DNA from: Photobacterium sp. GB-56
Lineage (GTDB): Bacteria; Pseudomonadota; Gammaproteobacteria; Enterobacterales; Vibrionaceae
Direction of reading: 5' to 3'
NCBI RefSeq assembly: GCF_003026105.1
Contig: NZ_PYNW01000019.1
Location: 1 to 64,000 of the forward strand
DNA length: 64,000 nucleotides
In this document: in pieces, positions 11,401 to 20,926 of the stretch
How positions within the stretch are numbered: the first letter of the stretch is position 1
Layout of the letters: the number at the start of each line of letters is the position of its first letter
Position numbers and translations under genes: made by a program
Notes under the pieces: model-generated
The model's database searches: none
The model's input: the letters and a program-made list of their open reading frames with translations, nothing else
Told to the model about the DNA's origin: nothing

Positions 11401-12671
11401 TAAGCATCATTGATGAGTTCGGCCGTACGAAAGAGAACTACAAACTGTCTTACGGTACTATTTTAAGCAAAGGTGACGGTGCAGACGTTGTTGCTGGTGA
11501 AACAGTAGCAAACTGGGAAGCGCACACCATGCCAATCATCACTGAAGTGGCTGGTCGTATCCAGTTCGTTGACATGATCGACGGCGTAACAGTTTCTCGT
11601 CAAACAGATGACCTAACAGGTCTATCTTCAAGCGAAGTAACTGATGCAGCAGCTCGTCCAGCAGCAGGTAAAGATATGCGTCCAGCTATCAAACTTGTTG
11701 ATGCTGATGGTAATGATGTAATGATCCCTGGTACTGATATGCCAGCTCAATACTTCCTACCTGGTAAGGCGATTGTTCAGCTTGACGACGGCGCTATGGT
11801 TGGTATCGGTGATACGCTTGCACGTATTCCGCAAAAATCTGGCGGTAACAAGGATATCACGGGTGGTCTACCACGCGTTGCTGACTTGTTCGAAGCACGT
11901 AAGCCAAAAGAACCAGCTATCTTGGCAGAAATTACCGGTACAGTATCGTTCGGTAAAGAAACTAAAGGTAAGCGTCGTTTGATCATCACACCAAGTGAAG
12001 GTCAGCCGTACGAAGAGATGATCCTGAAGCATCGCCAACTTAACGTTTTCGAAGGCGAAAAAGTTGAGAAGGGTGACGTAATCGCTGATGGTCCAGAAAC
12101 TCCGCACGATATTCTACGTCTACGTGGTGTACACGCAGTTGCAGAATACATCGTTAACGAAGTTCAGGAAGTTTACCGTCTACAGGGCGTTAAGATTAAT
12201 GATAAGCACATTGAGACTATCATTCGTCAGATGCTACGTAAGGTAACTATCACTGTTGCTGGTGATTCTGAGTTCCTAGAAGGCGAGCAAGTTGAATTCT
12301 CTCGCGTAACGATTGCTAACCGTCAGCTTGAAGCTGAAGGTAAGACTCCTGCAAGTTACTCTCGTGACTTACTAGGTATCACTAAAGCATCGCTTGCGAC
12401 TGAGTCATTCATCTCAGCAGCATCGTTCCAGGAAACAACGCGCGTACTAACAGAAGCTGCTGTTTCTGGTAAGCGTGATGACCTACGTGGTCTGAAAGAG
12501 AACGTAATCGTGGGTCGTCTGATCCCAGCGGGTACAGGTTTCTCTTACCACCAACGTCGTCAATTGCAGCGTGATGTTGAGCTTGAGCCAGTAGCACCAC
12601 AAGTTGATGCAGAGCAAGCCTCTCAAGACTTAGCGGCACTATTGAATGCAGGTCTTAACGACGAGAATTAA
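8454..12671 (+). CDS. rpoC: DNA-directed RNA polymerase subunit beta'
   Basis: The beta' subunit carries the catalytic centre. It begins with GTG at 8454, preceded by ACAGGAGC; the first residues [11 protein letters not shown] match the family, whose E. coli member also starts with GTG. The protein is 1405 aa (E. coli 1407). [12 protein letters not shown] places the three Mg-binding aspartates at 460, 462 and 464. The N-terminal zinc ribbon cysteines are in ECLCGKY and CEKCG. It is the last gene of the operon and is followed by a strong terminator. Confidence 0.99.
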   Translation: MKDLLKFLKAQHKTEEFDAIKIGLASPDMIRSWSFGEVKKPETINYRTFKPERDGLFCARIFGPVKDYECLCGKYKRLKHRGVICEKCGVEVTQTKVRRERMGHIELASPVAHIWFLKSLPSRIGLLMDMPLRDIERVLYFESYVVIEPGMTNLERSQLLSEEQYLDALEEWGDEFDAKMGAEAVKALLGNMDLNAEIENMREELEETNSETKRKKLTKRLKLVEAFLQSGNNPEWMILSVLPVLPPDLRPLVPLDGGRFATSDLNDLYRRVINRNNRLKRLLDLAAPDIIVRNEKRMLQESVDALLDNGRRGRAITGSNKRPLKSLADMIKGKQGRFRQNLLGKRVDYSGRSVITVGPYLRLHQCGLPKKMALELFKPFIYGKLETRGLATTIKAAKKMVEREEAVVWDILDEVIREHPVMLNRAPTLHRLGIQAFEPILIEGKAIQLHPLVCAAYNADFDGDQMAVHLPLTLEAQLEARALMMSTNNILSPASGDPIIVPSQDVVLGLYYMTREKINAKGEGMYLAGPAEAEKAYRTKMAELHARVKVRITEYVKDEQGNFVENSQLVDTTVGRAMLWPIVPKGLSFSLVNTEALGKKQISKLLNTCYRKLGMKDTVIFADQIMYTGFAYAALSGVSVGIDDMVVPAAKYTKIAEAEAEVAEIQEQFQSGLVTAGERYNKVIDIWATANEQVAKAMMDNLSFDTVINRDGEEEQQKSFNSVYMMADSGARGSAAQIRQLAGMRGLMAKPDGSIIETPITANFREGLNVLQYFISTHGARKGLADTALKTANSGYLTRRLVDVAQDVVITADDCGTYAGITMMPLIEGGDVKEQLGDRVLGRVVAEDVLKPGTEEVLAPRNTLLDEKWCEILEANSVDQVKVRSVVTCENDFGCCKFCYGRDLARGHLVNSGEAVGVVAAQSIGEPGTQLTMRTFHIGGAASAAAADNSVVVKTTGSMKLHNAKFVTNNAGKLVITSRASELSIIDEFGRTKENYKLSYGTILSKGDGADVVAGETVANWEAHTMPIITEVAGRIQFVDMIDGVTVSRQTDDLTGLSSSEVTDAAARPAAGKDMRPAIKLVDADGNDVMIPGTDMPAQYFLPGKAIVQLDDGAMVGIGDTLARIPQKSGGNKDITGGLPRVADLFEARKPKEPAILAEITGTVSFGKETKGKRRLIITPSEGQPYEEMILKHRQLNVFEGEKVEKGDVIADGPETPHDILRLRGVHAVAEYIVNEVQEVYRLQGVKINDKHIETIIRQMLRKVTITVAGDSEFLEGEQVEFSRVTIANRQLEAEGKTPASYSRDLLGITKASLATESFISAASFQETTRVLTEAAVSGKRDDLRGLKENVIVGRLIPAGTGFSYHQRRQLQRDVELEPVAPQVDAEQASQDLAALLNAGLNDEN

Positions 12672-12692
12672 TTCTCAACGTAACTGATTCTA

Positions 12693-12719
12693 AAAGGCAT
12701 CCTTCGGGGTGCCTTTTTT
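12693..12719 (+). terminator. Terminator after rpoC
   Basis: The stem AAAGGCATCC / GGGTGCCTTT has a UUCG tetraloop and is followed by TTTTTT. It ends the rplJL-rpoBC transcript. Confidence 0.93.
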
Positions 12720-12837
12720 ATTGTTTGTAATAAATATCAGGCTAGTGGACGGGTTATGTAAGAGGGAAAAAGAAGGTGTTGGATAGTGTGTAATGAAGTG
12801 GCAGCCTATGTTACTGCCACATATTATAATGGCTAGG

Positions 12838-13320
12838 CTATGCGCCAGGAGGGCAAGATAGACTGTCGCTGATCAGCTCAATCAGTTTGTCTTCAAGGGC
12901 AAAGCGAAGTTCCATTAGCTCACCCACTTGAGATAAATCTTCATCAAATTTTTCAAGTAAATCGTCTTTTTTGACTTCACTGTATTTATCATTGAAGTTC
13001 AATAATGGATCTGTCGTTAAAGTGATTTTTGCGTAAAGAGTGGAAATTTCTTCGGTAGGTGAATAACCTGTTTGATGCCAGCGCTCCATTACGTTATCGT
13101 AAATTTTGAAGTGACCCGCTGAAATATAATCAACCAGAGCTTCACTGAATAACGATAATTGAGAGGCGGTAGGAAGTTGGCGGTTAGCCTCTTCTTTCGG
13201 GGCTAAGCCTGCTAGTTTACAAAAATCGATAAGCAGTTGTTGACGCATCATCAGCCATTGGTCAATGACGTCATTATGACCGCCCCATTCTTTTTTGACT
13301 TGTTCGAATTTACTAAGCAT
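12838..13320 (-). CDS. rsd: Regulator of sigma D (anti-sigma70 factor Rsd)
   Basis: Rsd binds region 4 of sigma70 in stationary phase and favours alternative sigma factors. The 160-aa all-helical protein has the family signatures QQLLIDFCKLAG, VDYISAGHFKIYD and the C-terminal RFALEDKLIEL. The ATG at 13320 is chosen over an in-frame GTG at 13326, because a GAGG ribosome site lies 8 bases before the ATG and the family begins near MLSKFEQ. It faces rpoC tail-to-tail and is divergent from nudC, as in E. coli where rsd lies next to nudC-hemE. Confidence 0.92.
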   Translation of the reverse strand: MLSKFEQVKKEWGGHNDVIDQWLMMRQQLLIDFCKLAGLAPKEEANRQLPTASQLSLFSEALVDYISAGHFKIYDNVMERWHQTGYSPTEEISTLYAKITLTTDPLLNFNDKYSEVKKDDLLEKFDEDLSQVGELMELRFALEDKLIELISDSLSCPPGA

Positions 13321-13454
13321 GAGCACGTCCTCATGGTCATGTCGATATCGTTAAATCGATAGTCGATGATCTTTCTCTTTTAAAGAGAGCTAGTTGTTCG
13401 GATAACTACTTGGTTTAAACTTTAGATTGCCAGTAAATTTACGCAGCCGCAAGG

Positions 13455-14246
13455 ATGAAAGTAATAAAAATGTTAAAAAATGAGAATTTGGCATATTGCT
13501 GCGAAACCCTGAATGGTAAAATACTACTTGAAAATAGTAAGCTTCCATTGCGAGCAATGTCTGATTTAGCGACTAAGATGAGTGATATTCGACAAATAGG
13601 TACGTTTAATGGGATACCTGTTTATTGGGGAGAAGCTAAGTTTTTAGACGATTCAGACGTTTTCTATAGTTTGCGCGAATTATTAAATGAAGATTCAGGG
13701 CTTTTTAATCTTGTCGGACGAGCAATCCAATTATCTCATATGCTCTATCAACAACACTTTTGCGGACGCTGTGGTCATGAAGCAATGTTGTGTGAAGACC
13801 AATTGGCAATGCAGTGTCAAATTTGTAAGGCAATAGATTATCCACGTGTTTCGCCTTGTATTATTGTCGCGGTACGTAAAGATGAGAAAATTTTGCTCGC
13901 GCAGCATCCCCGACATAAAACAGGTATGTATACCGTGATTGCGGGTTTTGTTGAAACCGGTGAAACACTAGAGCAATGTGTTGCACGTGAAGTATTGGAA
14001 GAAACAGGCATTACTGTTGCGAATATTCAATACTTTGCTAGTCAGCCGTGGGCATTTCCCTCTAATCTGATGATGGGATTTACTGCTGATTACGCCAGTG
14101 GTGATATTAAGCCTGATTATGAAGAGTTAACCGACGCAATCTGGGCTGATGCGGAGCATTTACCTCAGTTACCGCCACAAGGGACAATCGCACGTCGGTT
14201 AATAGATCATACGCTGTCTTTTTCAAGCTCGCCCTGTAATGATTAA
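13455..14246 (+). CDS. nudC: NAD-capped RNA hydrolase / NADH pyrophosphatase NudC
   Basis: NudC hydrolyses NAD(H) and removes NAD caps from RNA. The 263-aa frame has an N-terminal domain, a four-cysteine zinc site (CGRC...CQIC, about 103-127), and the Nudix box GFVETGETLEQCVAREVLEE. The family signature SQPWPFP is here SQPWAFP, with alanine at residue 200. The start is uncertain: ATG at 13455 has AAGG directly against it, and ATG at 13470 (MLKNEN) is an alternative. It lies upstream of hemE, as in E. coli. Confidence 0.93.
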   Translation: MKVIKMLKNENLAYCCETLNGKILLENSKLPLRAMSDLATKMSDIRQIGTFNGIPVYWGEAKFLDDSDVFYSLRELLNEDSGLFNLVGRAIQLSHMLYQQHFCGRCGHEAMLCEDQLAMQCQICKAIDYPRVSPCIIVAVRKDEKILLAQHPRHKTGMYTVIAGFVETGETLEQCVAREVLEETGITVANIQYFASQPWAFPSNLMMGFTADYASGDIKPDYEELTDAIWADAEHLPQLPPQGTIARRLIDHTLSFSSSPCND

Positions 14247-14364
14247 CAATCAGGTTTAACGCGTTATCGTATCGTTATTTCCTATTGATAGAATAAGATA
14301 TGTTCTATTTTGTTCTGAGTAATGAATGATACAATAAATGCAGAATTTACCCATGGAGTCTCAA

Positions 14365-15432
14365 ATGAGCGAATTAAAGAATGACCGCTACCTACGTGCG
14401 TTGTTAAAACAGCCTGTTGATTACACGCCGGTGTGGATGATGCGCCAAGCGGGTCGTTATCTCCCAGAATACCGTGAAACACGTAGCGTTGCAGGTGACT
14501 TTATGTCGCTATGTAAGAACGCTGAGCTAGCAAGTGAAGTCACATTGCAGCCACTGAAGCGTTTCCCGCTTGATGCTGCTATCTTGTTCTCAGATATCTT
14601 GACGATTCCTGATGCAATGGGTCTTGGCTTATACTTCGAAGCAGGCGAAGGACCTAAATTCCAACGTCCTATTACTTGTAAAGCTGACGTAGATAAAATT
14701 GGTTTACCCGATCCTGAAGGTGAGCTGCAATACGTAATGAATGCCGTTCGTCAAATTCGTCATGATCTGCAAGGTGAAGTACCATTGATTGGCTTCTCTG
14801 GTAGCCCATGGACATTGGCGACTTACATGGTTGAAGGTGGTAGCTCTAAAGCTTTCACTAAGATCAAGAAGATGATGTATGCAGAGCCACAAACACTACA
14901 CCTATTGCTAGATAAGTTAGCGGATAGTGTTACTGAATACCTAAATGCACAGATCAAAGCCGGTGCACAGGCTGTGATGGTATTTGATACTTGGGGTGGT
15001 GTGTTAACCCCACGTGATTACAACGAATTCTCGCTGCGTTACATGCATAAGATTGTAGATGGCTTAATTCGTGAAAATGAAGGTCGTCGTGTACCAGTTA
15101 CGCTGTTCACTAAAAATGGTGGCATGTGGCTTGAGCAAATCGCAGCAACGGGCTGTGATGGCGTAGGCTTAGATTGGACCATTGATATCGCAGAAGCGAA
15201 ACGTCGCATCGGTGATAAGGTTGCACTACAAGGTAATATGGATCCATCCATGCTTTATGCGCAACCTGAACGTATTCGTCAAGAAGTAGCAACGATTCTT
15301 GAAGGTTTTGGCGATGGTGGTACAGGCCATGTCTTTAACTTAGGTCATGGTATTCACTTGGATGTTCCGCCTGAAAATGCTGGTGTGTTTGTTGAAGCCG
15401 TGCATGAATTATCAAAGCCTTACCATAAGTAA
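14365..15432 (+). CDS. hemE: Uroporphyrinogen decarboxylase
   Basis: Converts uroporphyrinogen III to coproporphyrinogen III in haem synthesis, in the cytosol. The start at 14365 ([16 protein letters not shown]) is chosen because GGAG lies 6 bases upstream and the resulting 355 aa equals the usual vibrio length; an upstream ATG at 14338 adds nine non-conserved codons. The substrate-binding motif [14 protein letters not shown] and the aspartate-containing [13 protein letters not shown] are intact. A good terminator follows. Confidence 0.98.
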   Translation: MSELKNDRYLRALLKQPVDYTPVWMMRQAGRYLPEYRETRSVAGDFMSLCKNAELASEVTLQPLKRFPLDAAILFSDILTIPDAMGLGLYFEAGEGPKFQRPITCKADVDKIGLPDPEGELQYVMNAVRQIRHDLQGEVPLIGFSGSPWTLATYMVEGGSSKAFTKIKKMMYAEPQTLHLLLDKLADSVTEYLNAQIKAGAQAVMVFDTWGGVLTPRDYNEFSLRYMHKIVDGLIRENEGRRVPVTLFTKNGGMWLEQIAATGCDGVGLDWTIDIAEAKRRIGDKVALQGNMDPSMLYAQPERIRQEVATILEGFGDGGTGHVFNLGHGIHLDVPPENAGVFVEAVHELSKPYHK

Positions 15433-15458
15433 TTTGCCAAATTGATATGATAAAACTG

Positions 15459-15488
15459 AAACCCACGTAATTGCGTGGGTTTTTTTTA
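15459..15488 (+). terminator. Terminator after hemE
   Basis: ACCCACG (15461-15467) pairs with CGTGGGT (15474-15480), followed by a run of seven T. Confidence 0.92.
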
Positions 15489-15491
15489 TCT

Positions 15492-16079
15492 CTAAACTTG
15501 GTCTTTGATTGCTAAATGCTGGTGGACGTATTGGCGAATATAAGGGACGACGTCTAATTCAAACCATGGATTCTTTTTAAGCCAAATGGCATTACGAGGC
15601 GATGGGTGAGGCAATGGAATGTAGCGTGGTGCCCATTGTTGCCATTGCCTTACGGTTTCTGTGAGTGTTTTCGGCTTATCTTGTAAATAATAGTTTTGTG
15701 CGTATTGTCCGATCAGTAATGTCATACCGATATTAGGCATCAGATCAAGCACTGGCTGATGCCATTTTGGTGCACACTCTGGGCGAGGCGGTAAATCACC
15801 AGTTTTCCCTTTTCCGGGATAACATAAACCCATCGGCATAATGGCAATGTGTTCTGGGTTATAGAAGGTATCTTTGTCCAACCCAAGCCATTGGCGTAGA
15901 CGATCACCGCTAGGATCATTGAATGGGATCCCTGTTTGATGGACTTTTAATCCGGGCGCTTGTCCAATAAGCAATAACCTAGCTTTAGAGCTAAATTGAA
16001 TCACAGGCCGTGGTACTAGGTGATCTTTGCAGATCTCGCAGTGGTGAATAAGATCGCGTAAGTTATCAACTTGTTTCAT
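15492..16079 (-). CDS. Uracil-DNA glycosylase superfamily protein
   Basis: Contains the UDG fold signature: LLLIGQAPGLKVHQTGIPF then DPSGDRLRQWLG near the N-terminus, and a late IPLPHPSPRN motif resembling the HPS loop of UDG enzymes. An early C..C pair (CEICKDHL) is present. It is probably a small UDG-like hydrolase acting on DNA or nucleobases, but the activity is not proven by sequence. The ATG at 16079 gives 195 aa; in-frame TTG/GTG codons upstream overlap the previous gene. Ribosome site is weak. Likely co-transcribed with the upstream dehydrogenase gene. Confidence 0.75.
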   Translation of the reverse strand: MKQVDNLRDLIHHCEICKDHLVPRPVIQFSSKARLLLIGQAPGLKVHQTGIPFNDPSGDRLRQWLGLDKDTFYNPEHIAIMPMGLCYPGKGKTGDLPPRPECAPKWHQPVLDLMPNIGMTLLIGQYAQNYYLQDKPKTLTETVRQWQQWAPRYIPLPHPSPRNAIWLKKNPWFELDVVPYIRQYVHQHLAIKDQV

Positions 16080-16110
16080 CTTAGTTGTACGTTCAAATAT
16101 AGTTGCACTT

Positions 16111-17022
16111 TTAATATCCACTTTTAAAATCAATAAGATAATTTAGATCTTGCTGTTGTTTAAAGCGGAGGTAATTAGTTTTGAATATCTCTATGACTTG
16201 TTCTGGAAAACTTTCCGCCGCTATATGTGGAGTGATACTTATTTTTGGATGATGCCAAAAAGGATGATCTTGGTTAAGTGGCTCTTGCTTGAACACATCA
16301 AGGTAAGCATGGTTGAGCTGTTTATTATCAAGCGCATTAATTAAGTCTGATTCAACAACAGTATTACCTCTACCAACATTGAAAAAAAGTGCATTACGAC
16401 AGTGCGACCAGCATTGTTGGTTATAGATATCATTCGTGTGTTCTGTTGATGGCAGAATAGAAACAATCACATCAGCCTTGCTGAGTGCGTGCTGCAATTC
16501 TGTAATTGGATACGTTTGAGCAAAATCAGTAGAGGCTGATAAGCCTTGCCTGTTGACACCAATGACCGAGAAGTTCAATGCTTTTGCCGTTTTTGCGAGT
16601 ATACAGCCGATGCTTCCTGTTCCTATGATTACCATGGTTTTGCCACTGACAGATTGATAAGGGATTGGCTGCCATAAAGATTGTGTTTGTTGCTGTGCGT
16701 ATTGGTGGAAGTGACGATAGTAATTAAGGCACTGACCAATAACATATTCACTGATCAAAGGGCCAAAATATCCTTTAACGTTAGTGAGTAAATAATCTTG
16801 TCGTAGGTGAGGTTTAATGAGGGCATCAATGCCTGCAAATGTTGATTGTAACCATTTTAGTTTGGGTAATTGTTCGAGTTGGTTGGCGATCAAAGGAGGA
16901 TCCGCTAGAATTATGCTTGCTTGCGAAGGATCATCGGTTAAGCAAAGGTCCGGTAACTGCGCCTGTGCCAATAATTGGGTATAGCGTTGTTGTTGCTTTG
17001 ATATTACTGAAACTTTGATCAT
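16111..17022 (-). CDS. D-2-hydroxyacid dehydrogenase (GhrA/glyoxylate reductase-like)
   Basis: NAD(P)-dependent reductase of 2-keto acids. The 303-aa protein has the Rossmann motif GTGSIGCILA at about residue 136. The catalytic set is visible: Arg in NVGRGNTV, Glu in DVFKQEPL, His in ITPHIAAES. It resembles the short GhrA-type branch that reduces glyoxylate or hydroxypyruvate; the exact substrate is not decidable. It is the first gene of a probable two-gene minus-strand unit with the UDG-like gene and is divergent from yjaG. Confidence 0.85.
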   Translation of the reverse strand: MIKVSVISKQQQRYTQLLAQAQLPDLCLTDDPSQASIILADPPLIANQLEQLPKLKWLQSTFAGIDALIKPHLRQDYLLTNVKGYFGPLISEYVIGQCLNYYRHFHQYAQQQTQSLWQPIPYQSVSGKTMVIIGTGSIGCILAKTAKALNFSVIGVNRQGLSASTDFAQTYPITELQHALSKADVIVSILPSTEHTNDIYNQQCWSHCRNALFFNVGRGNTVVESDLINALDNKQLNHAYLDVFKQEPLNQDHPFWHHPKISITPHIAAESFPEQVIEIFKTNYLRFKQQQDLNYLIDFKSGY

Positions 17023-17089
17023 GCTTTTCCTTTAGCCTTATTCGTTTATCAAGTAAACTTCACTTCAAATCACTACTGTAGATTATCTC

Positions 17090-17677
17090 ATGCTTAAAAA
17101 TCCGATCCAGTTACGCTTAGAAAAATTAGAACCGTGGCAACACCTGACATTTATGGTGTCTTTGTGTGAGCGTATGTACCCAAATTATGTATTTTTCTGT
17201 GCAGAAACAGGATTTGCTGATTCTTATAAATATCGAGTGATCTTAGATAGCGTCTGGGAGATTTTGACCGTTAAAAACGCCAAAATTAACTTCGAGAATC
17301 AGCTAGAAAAATTAGAAGATATGGTGCCAAGCGAAGATGAGTTTGATATCTACGCGGTAAGCCCTGCGATTGATGCGTGTGTTGCACTTGCTGATCTTCT
17401 GCATGCGATGTTAGATCGTGATCTTATGATGGAAACAGTGATCAAACTAAGTGCTTTATCGGCAGAAACTGTTGCTAATCTTGAGTACGCACAAACAGGT
17501 ATCGAGATCACTAACGATAATCAAAAAGAAAATGAAGCAGTATGTGCGGAATGGGATACCCAGTGGGCGATTTTCCGTGCATTAAAAGAAGCAGAAACAC
17601 GTGATATTGAATTGATTAAAGATCTTCGTGCAGAGTTGCGTGATGAGCCTGTCAGTAATATCGGTATTGAGCTCTAA
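17090..17677 (+). CDS. yjaG: YjaG family protein (DUF416)
   Basis: A conserved cytosolic protein of unknown function. The 195-aa length is close to E. coli YjaG (196 aa). It begins LRLEKLEPWQHLTFMVSLCERMYPNY, the typical family N-terminus, and is acidic and mostly helical with no membrane segment. In E. coli it also lies between hemE and hupA. Function is not inferable here. Confidence 0.88.
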   Translation: MLKNPIQLRLEKLEPWQHLTFMVSLCERMYPNYVFFCAETGFADSYKYRVILDSVWEILTVKNAKINFENQLEKLEDMVPSEDEFDIYAVSPAIDACVALADLLHAMLDRDLMMETVIKLSALSAETVANLEYAQTGIEITNDNQKENEAVCAEWDTQWAIFRALKEAETRDIELIKDLRAELRDEPVSNIGIEL

Positions 17678-17700
17678 CAGCTAATATCGCCATGACAGTA

Positions 17701-17727
17701 AAAAAAGAGCCTAAGGGCTCTTTTTTT
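17701..17727 (+). terminator. Terminator after yjaG
   Basis: GAGCC / GGCTC stem extended by an A run and a T run (TTTTTTT). Loop TAAG at 17712-17715. Confidence 0.92.
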
Positions 17728-18029
17728 GTATCGGGTGAAAGTGCGTTGTTCAGCATAAAAATATTTCGTTATATAAGCAAAATATCGTAGAAAAGACGGT
17801 TATTTCATCATTTGTATTGTTTGTGTTTCAGTATGTTTGGGATTTGTGAAGTTTTTAGTTCTGGTTTTTAATTTAAAATCCAGTGAATATCACTGCTTGG
17901 TGATTTGAATTTGCACCATTACACTTATTTTATTTTGGCTATTGTAATTCGATCCCTTCACCGTTTATAACGTTACAGCGCCGTAGCACATTGTTTATGG
18001 CAATAATGGTTTATTCACGAGGAGGTACA
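17728..18029. other. Intergenic region upstream of the brnQ leader ORF
   Basis: About 300 AT-rich bases without a supportable gene on either strand. A small palindrome CAGTGA-ATA-TCACTG lies near 17881. It should contain the promoter for the leader ORF and brnQ; I could not pick a convincing -35/-10 pair. Confidence 0.5.
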
Positions 18030-18152
18030 ATGCATACATTTATAGCAATGACATTCGCTACCTGTTTTTGTGGTCGTAATATTACTGCGCAATATGCGAT
18101 GTGTGACGGTAATATCCGCCAACTCCTCATGCTCTCTCTAAAACGTATTTAG
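18030..18152 (+). CDS. Putative 40-aa leader peptide upstream of brnQ
   Basis: A short ORF (MHTFIAMTFATCFCG...) with a near-perfect ribosome site GAGGAGGT three bases before ATG. It ends 115 bases before brnQ. Near its end, codons 32-37 are CTC CTC ATG CTC TCT CTA, so four of six encode leucine, and four isoleucine codons are spread through the ORF. The following leader RNA has mutually exclusive pairing segments built on AGCTG/CAGCT. This is the layout expected of an attenuation or translational-coupling leader sensing Leu/Ile supply, which suits a branched-chain amino acid carrier. No U-rich terminator is seen. Function is inference. Confidence 0.55.
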   Translation: MHTFIAMTFATCFCGRNITAQYAMCDGNIRQLLMLSLKRI

Positions 18153-18244
18153 AGCTGGCTGCTTATATTTAAACATTACTGTCAGCTTGCGAAGAAGCTG
18201 ATAGGTCCTTTGAAACATATTCCCATCTCGCTTCCTCCAAGCTG
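18153..18244 (+). promoter_or_regulatory. Structured brnQ leader RNA with alternative pairings
   Basis: TCAGCTT (18182-18188) can pair with AAGCTGA (18195-18201). CAGCTTG (18183-18189) can instead pair with CAAGCTG (18238-18244). AGCTG right after the leader-ORF stop can pair with the same segment. The alternatives exclude each other, as in leader-controlled genes. No classical terminator is present, so control could act on translation. Confidence 0.4.
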
Positions 18245-18267
18245 AAAGTCACAATCAAAGGAATACT

Positions 18268-19575
18268 ATGTTAAGTGCACGCAATATTGCCGCATTAGGC
18301 TTTATGACATTCGCCATGTATTTAGGCGCGGGAAACTTAATTTTCCCTCCATTCTTAGGTTATCAAGCTGGTGATAACTTTCTAAGTGGCATGACAGGAT
18401 TTCTTTTAACTGGAGTGGGTTTACCTGCGATTGCGCTGGTGATTGTCGCTTGGGTTCGAGGCTCTGATAACTTAACTGCTGCATTACCGAAACCTTTAGC
18501 AACTAGCTTTTGGGTGATGTTGTTTATTGTGATTGGTCCTGCTTTTATTATTCCTCGTACGATCACCGTGGCTTACCAATTTAGTCTTGCTCCCTTCATG
18601 GGTGATGTTGGTCTTATCCCTTTTTCTATAGCATTTTGTATCGCCGCTATTTTGTTCTCGTTATATCCCGGTAAGCTGGTGGACACTTTAGGCAAATGGT
18701 TAACGCCAATACTGCTAACGATTTTAGGTGTGATGGCTGTTGTCGCTATTTTATATCCTTCAGGTTATGTCACTGAAGCGACGGGAGCTTATGTTAATGG
18801 GGCGATGGCTGAAGGTTTAACCCAAGGTTATATGACAATGGATGCGTTAGGATCGATTGGTTTTGGCTGGGTTATCTTCCGTGCTATTGAAGGTATGGGC
18901 GTTAAAGAGCCTAAAGCCATTGCAAAATACACCTTAATTGCGGCGCTTATGTATTCAAGTGCAATGGCATTAGTGTACTTGTCTCTTGCTTATATTGGCG
19001 TAACAAGCGAAGGGCTGGGATTAAACTTCACTAATGGTGGTGAGATCTTAACCGCTTTCACCAATTATCATTTTGGTGTGTTTGGTACTTTGTTATTAGG
19101 TGCGGTATTGGTATTGGCGTGCTTAACAACAGCGATTGGGGTGACAACTGCGGGTAGTGAGTTTTATAGCCGTACTTTCACACCGGTGACCTATCGTAAA
19201 AGTGTTATTGTGATTATGGTGCTATCAGGCATTATTGCTAACGTTGGCTTATCGCAATTGTTGAAAGTGACATTACCTGTGGTTGTTGCGTTACACCCTA
19301 TTGCGATTTCATTACTGATTATTGCACCACTGCGTCATCAATTATCACAAAAGATGGTATTGGCAACCTTAGCCGTTGCGATGATTTTTGGCTGTATTGA
19401 TGCAACGCATATTCTTGAAGCGATGCCAGCACAGATGGATAAGATACTAGAGGCTAATCTACCGTTATATCACTATTACGCAGGTTGGATTTTGCCGACG
19501 GTAATCACCTTGGTTATCGGATTAATTGCGCAGCGTTTGACAGTAAAACGCCAAGTACTGACTAAAGAATACTAA
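18268..19575 (+). CDS. brnQ: Branched-chain amino acid:cation symporter BrnQ
   Basis: Inner-membrane carrier for leucine, isoleucine and valine (LIVCS family). The 435-aa protein is hydrophobic throughout, about 12 membrane helices, and begins with the family motif FAMYLGAGNLIFPPFLGYQAG. AAAGGAA precedes the ATG. E. coli BrnQ is 439 aa. It stands alone between terminators and is preceded by the leader ORF described above. Confidence 0.94.
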   Translation: MLSARNIAALGFMTFAMYLGAGNLIFPPFLGYQAGDNFLSGMTGFLLTGVGLPAIALVIVAWVRGSDNLTAALPKPLATSFWVMLFIVIGPAFIIPRTITVAYQFSLAPFMGDVGLIPFSIAFCIAAILFSLYPGKLVDTLGKWLTPILLTILGVMAVVAILYPSGYVTEATGAYVNGAMAEGLTQGYMTMDALGSIGFGWVIFRAIEGMGVKEPKAIAKYTLIAALMYSSAMALVYLSLAYIGVTSEGLGLNFTNGGEILTAFTNYHFGVFGTLLLGAVLVLACLTTAIGVTTAGSEFYSRTFTPVTYRKSVIVIMVLSGIIANVGLSQLLKVTLPVVVALHPIAISLLIIAPLRHQLSQKMVLATLAVAMIFGCIDATHILEAMPAQMDKILEANLPLYHYYAGWILPTVITLVIGLIAQRLTVKRQVLTKEY

Positions 19576-19601
19576 TGTACTGAGTGGTTTAAAGAGATAA
19601 T

Positions 19602-19629
19602 AAAAAAGGGACCGAAAGGTCCCTTTTTT
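19602..19629. terminator. Bidirectional terminator between brnQ and the CNNM gene
   Basis: AAAAAAGGGACC and GGTCCCTTTTTT flank a GAAA tetraloop. The U runs serve both strands, and the flanking genes converge here. Confidence 0.94.
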
Positions 19630-19641
19630 CATGATGGAGGA

Positions 19642-20700
19642 TTATTTTTCTTCATCATTATTTTGAATTACACCATGCTTTTTCTTCCACTTTTCCCAAC
19701 GCTGGAAAGCCAGTTGCTGCATGTCAGTATTTTTATCGGCTTCATCGACAATTTCTTCACCTACCAGGCTTTCGAAAATATCTTCTAAGGTCACGAGACC
19801 TTGTACTGTGCCGTATTCGTCAACGATTAAGATAAGCTGTGAACGTTCCTGCATTAAGCGCTCAAAAGCCTTAGGTACGCTAACGTTATTCATAATAACG
19901 GGTAGTGGGCGCATTAATACACCGAGTTCTTGGCCCCCTTTACCCGCTTGGCTTTCAGCAAATAGCTCTAGGCGGTGAACGAAACCGACAATGTTGTCAC
20001 TCTGCTCGCTATATACCAATGGACGAGAGAACGGGCTGTTTTTATGCTGAGACAAGAATTCATTAATGGTTTGCTCTGCATCAACACGGAATAGCACCGG
20101 ACGTGGCGTCATAATTTTCGTTACGCTTACATCACGGAATTGCAGTAAGTTGGTTAGGATTTTTGACTCGCCTTCACCTAACTCACCTGTTTCGTGTGCT
20201 AGTAACGCCATTGCTGAAATTTCATCACGTAATTTTGGTTGCTCATGACCGCGTGATAAACGACGAGTAATTTGTTCTGATACCCACACTAGAGGGATCA
20301 AAAGCAATACCATCCAACGCAACATAGTCGCTGAGAATGGTGCAAGTTGACGCCAGTAAGTTGCACCAATGGTTTTTGGCACAATTTCAGACAGTAATAA
20401 AATACCTATGGTTAATACGCCCGAGAACACGCCTAACCATTCACTACCAAATACGATAGTCGCTTGTGCACCTGCGGTTGCAGCACCGATGGTGTGAGCG
20501 ATGGTGTTTAGGGTCAAGATCGAGGCAAGAGGCCGATCAATATTATCTTTGAGCGCGGTGAGTTTTGCCGCCGCAGGGTGGTTTTGTTGGCGTAATGTGG
20601 CGATATAACTTGGTGAAATACTAAGTAACACCGCTTCTAATACGGAACAAATAAACGAAACACCAATCGCAACGGAGATGTAAATCGTAAGGAGTACCAT
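19642..20700 (-). CDS. CNNM/CBS-domain membrane protein (hemolysin-like, CorB/CorC family)
   Basis: The N-terminal 150 residues form a CNNM (DUF21) transmembrane domain with about four helices. A cytosolic pair of CBS domains follows at about 190-310 (ILTNLLQFRDVSVTKIMTPR is typical of the linker into CBS1; VDEYGTVQGLVTLEDIFE of CBS2). The tail lacks the CorC_HlyC domain and ends highly charged. Relatives take part in Mg/Co efflux or magnesium homeostasis; the old hemolysin label is not functional evidence. It converges with brnQ and is divergent from hupA. Confidence 0.85.
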   Translation of the reverse strand: MVLLTIYISVAIGVSFICSVLEAVLLSISPSYIATLRQQNHPAAAKLTALKDNIDRPLASILTLNTIAHTIGAATAGAQATIVFGSEWLGVFSGVLTIGILLLSEIVPKTIGATYWRQLAPFSATMLRWMVLLLIPLVWVSEQITRRLSRGHEQPKLRDEISAMALLAHETGELGEGESKILTNLLQFRDVSVTKIMTPRPVLFRVDAEQTINEFLSQHKNSPFSRPLVYSEQSDNIVGFVHRLELFAESQAGKGGQELGVLMRPLPVIMNNVSVPKAFERLMQERSQLILIVDEYGTVQGLVTLEDIFESLVGEEIVDEADKNTDMQQLAFQRWEKWKKKHGVIQNNDEEK

Positions 20701-20926
20701 GTCAACCTATCAGTAAATTAGCGAATATCAGCTATATTAATCGGGGCTGGGCAGAATAAATACAACTATTTTTATGCGGTATTTGGTAACATTTTGTGAA
20801 CTTGCGCTCAGATTGTGGTTAAAGAGTCCGCACCTGAGTCGAATAAAGCAGACAAACCTTTGCCACACGGGCTTCTTTTGAATTAGAGTTGTCTCGTCTT
20901 ACGAAAAACCTTAGAAGGGAAACCTA

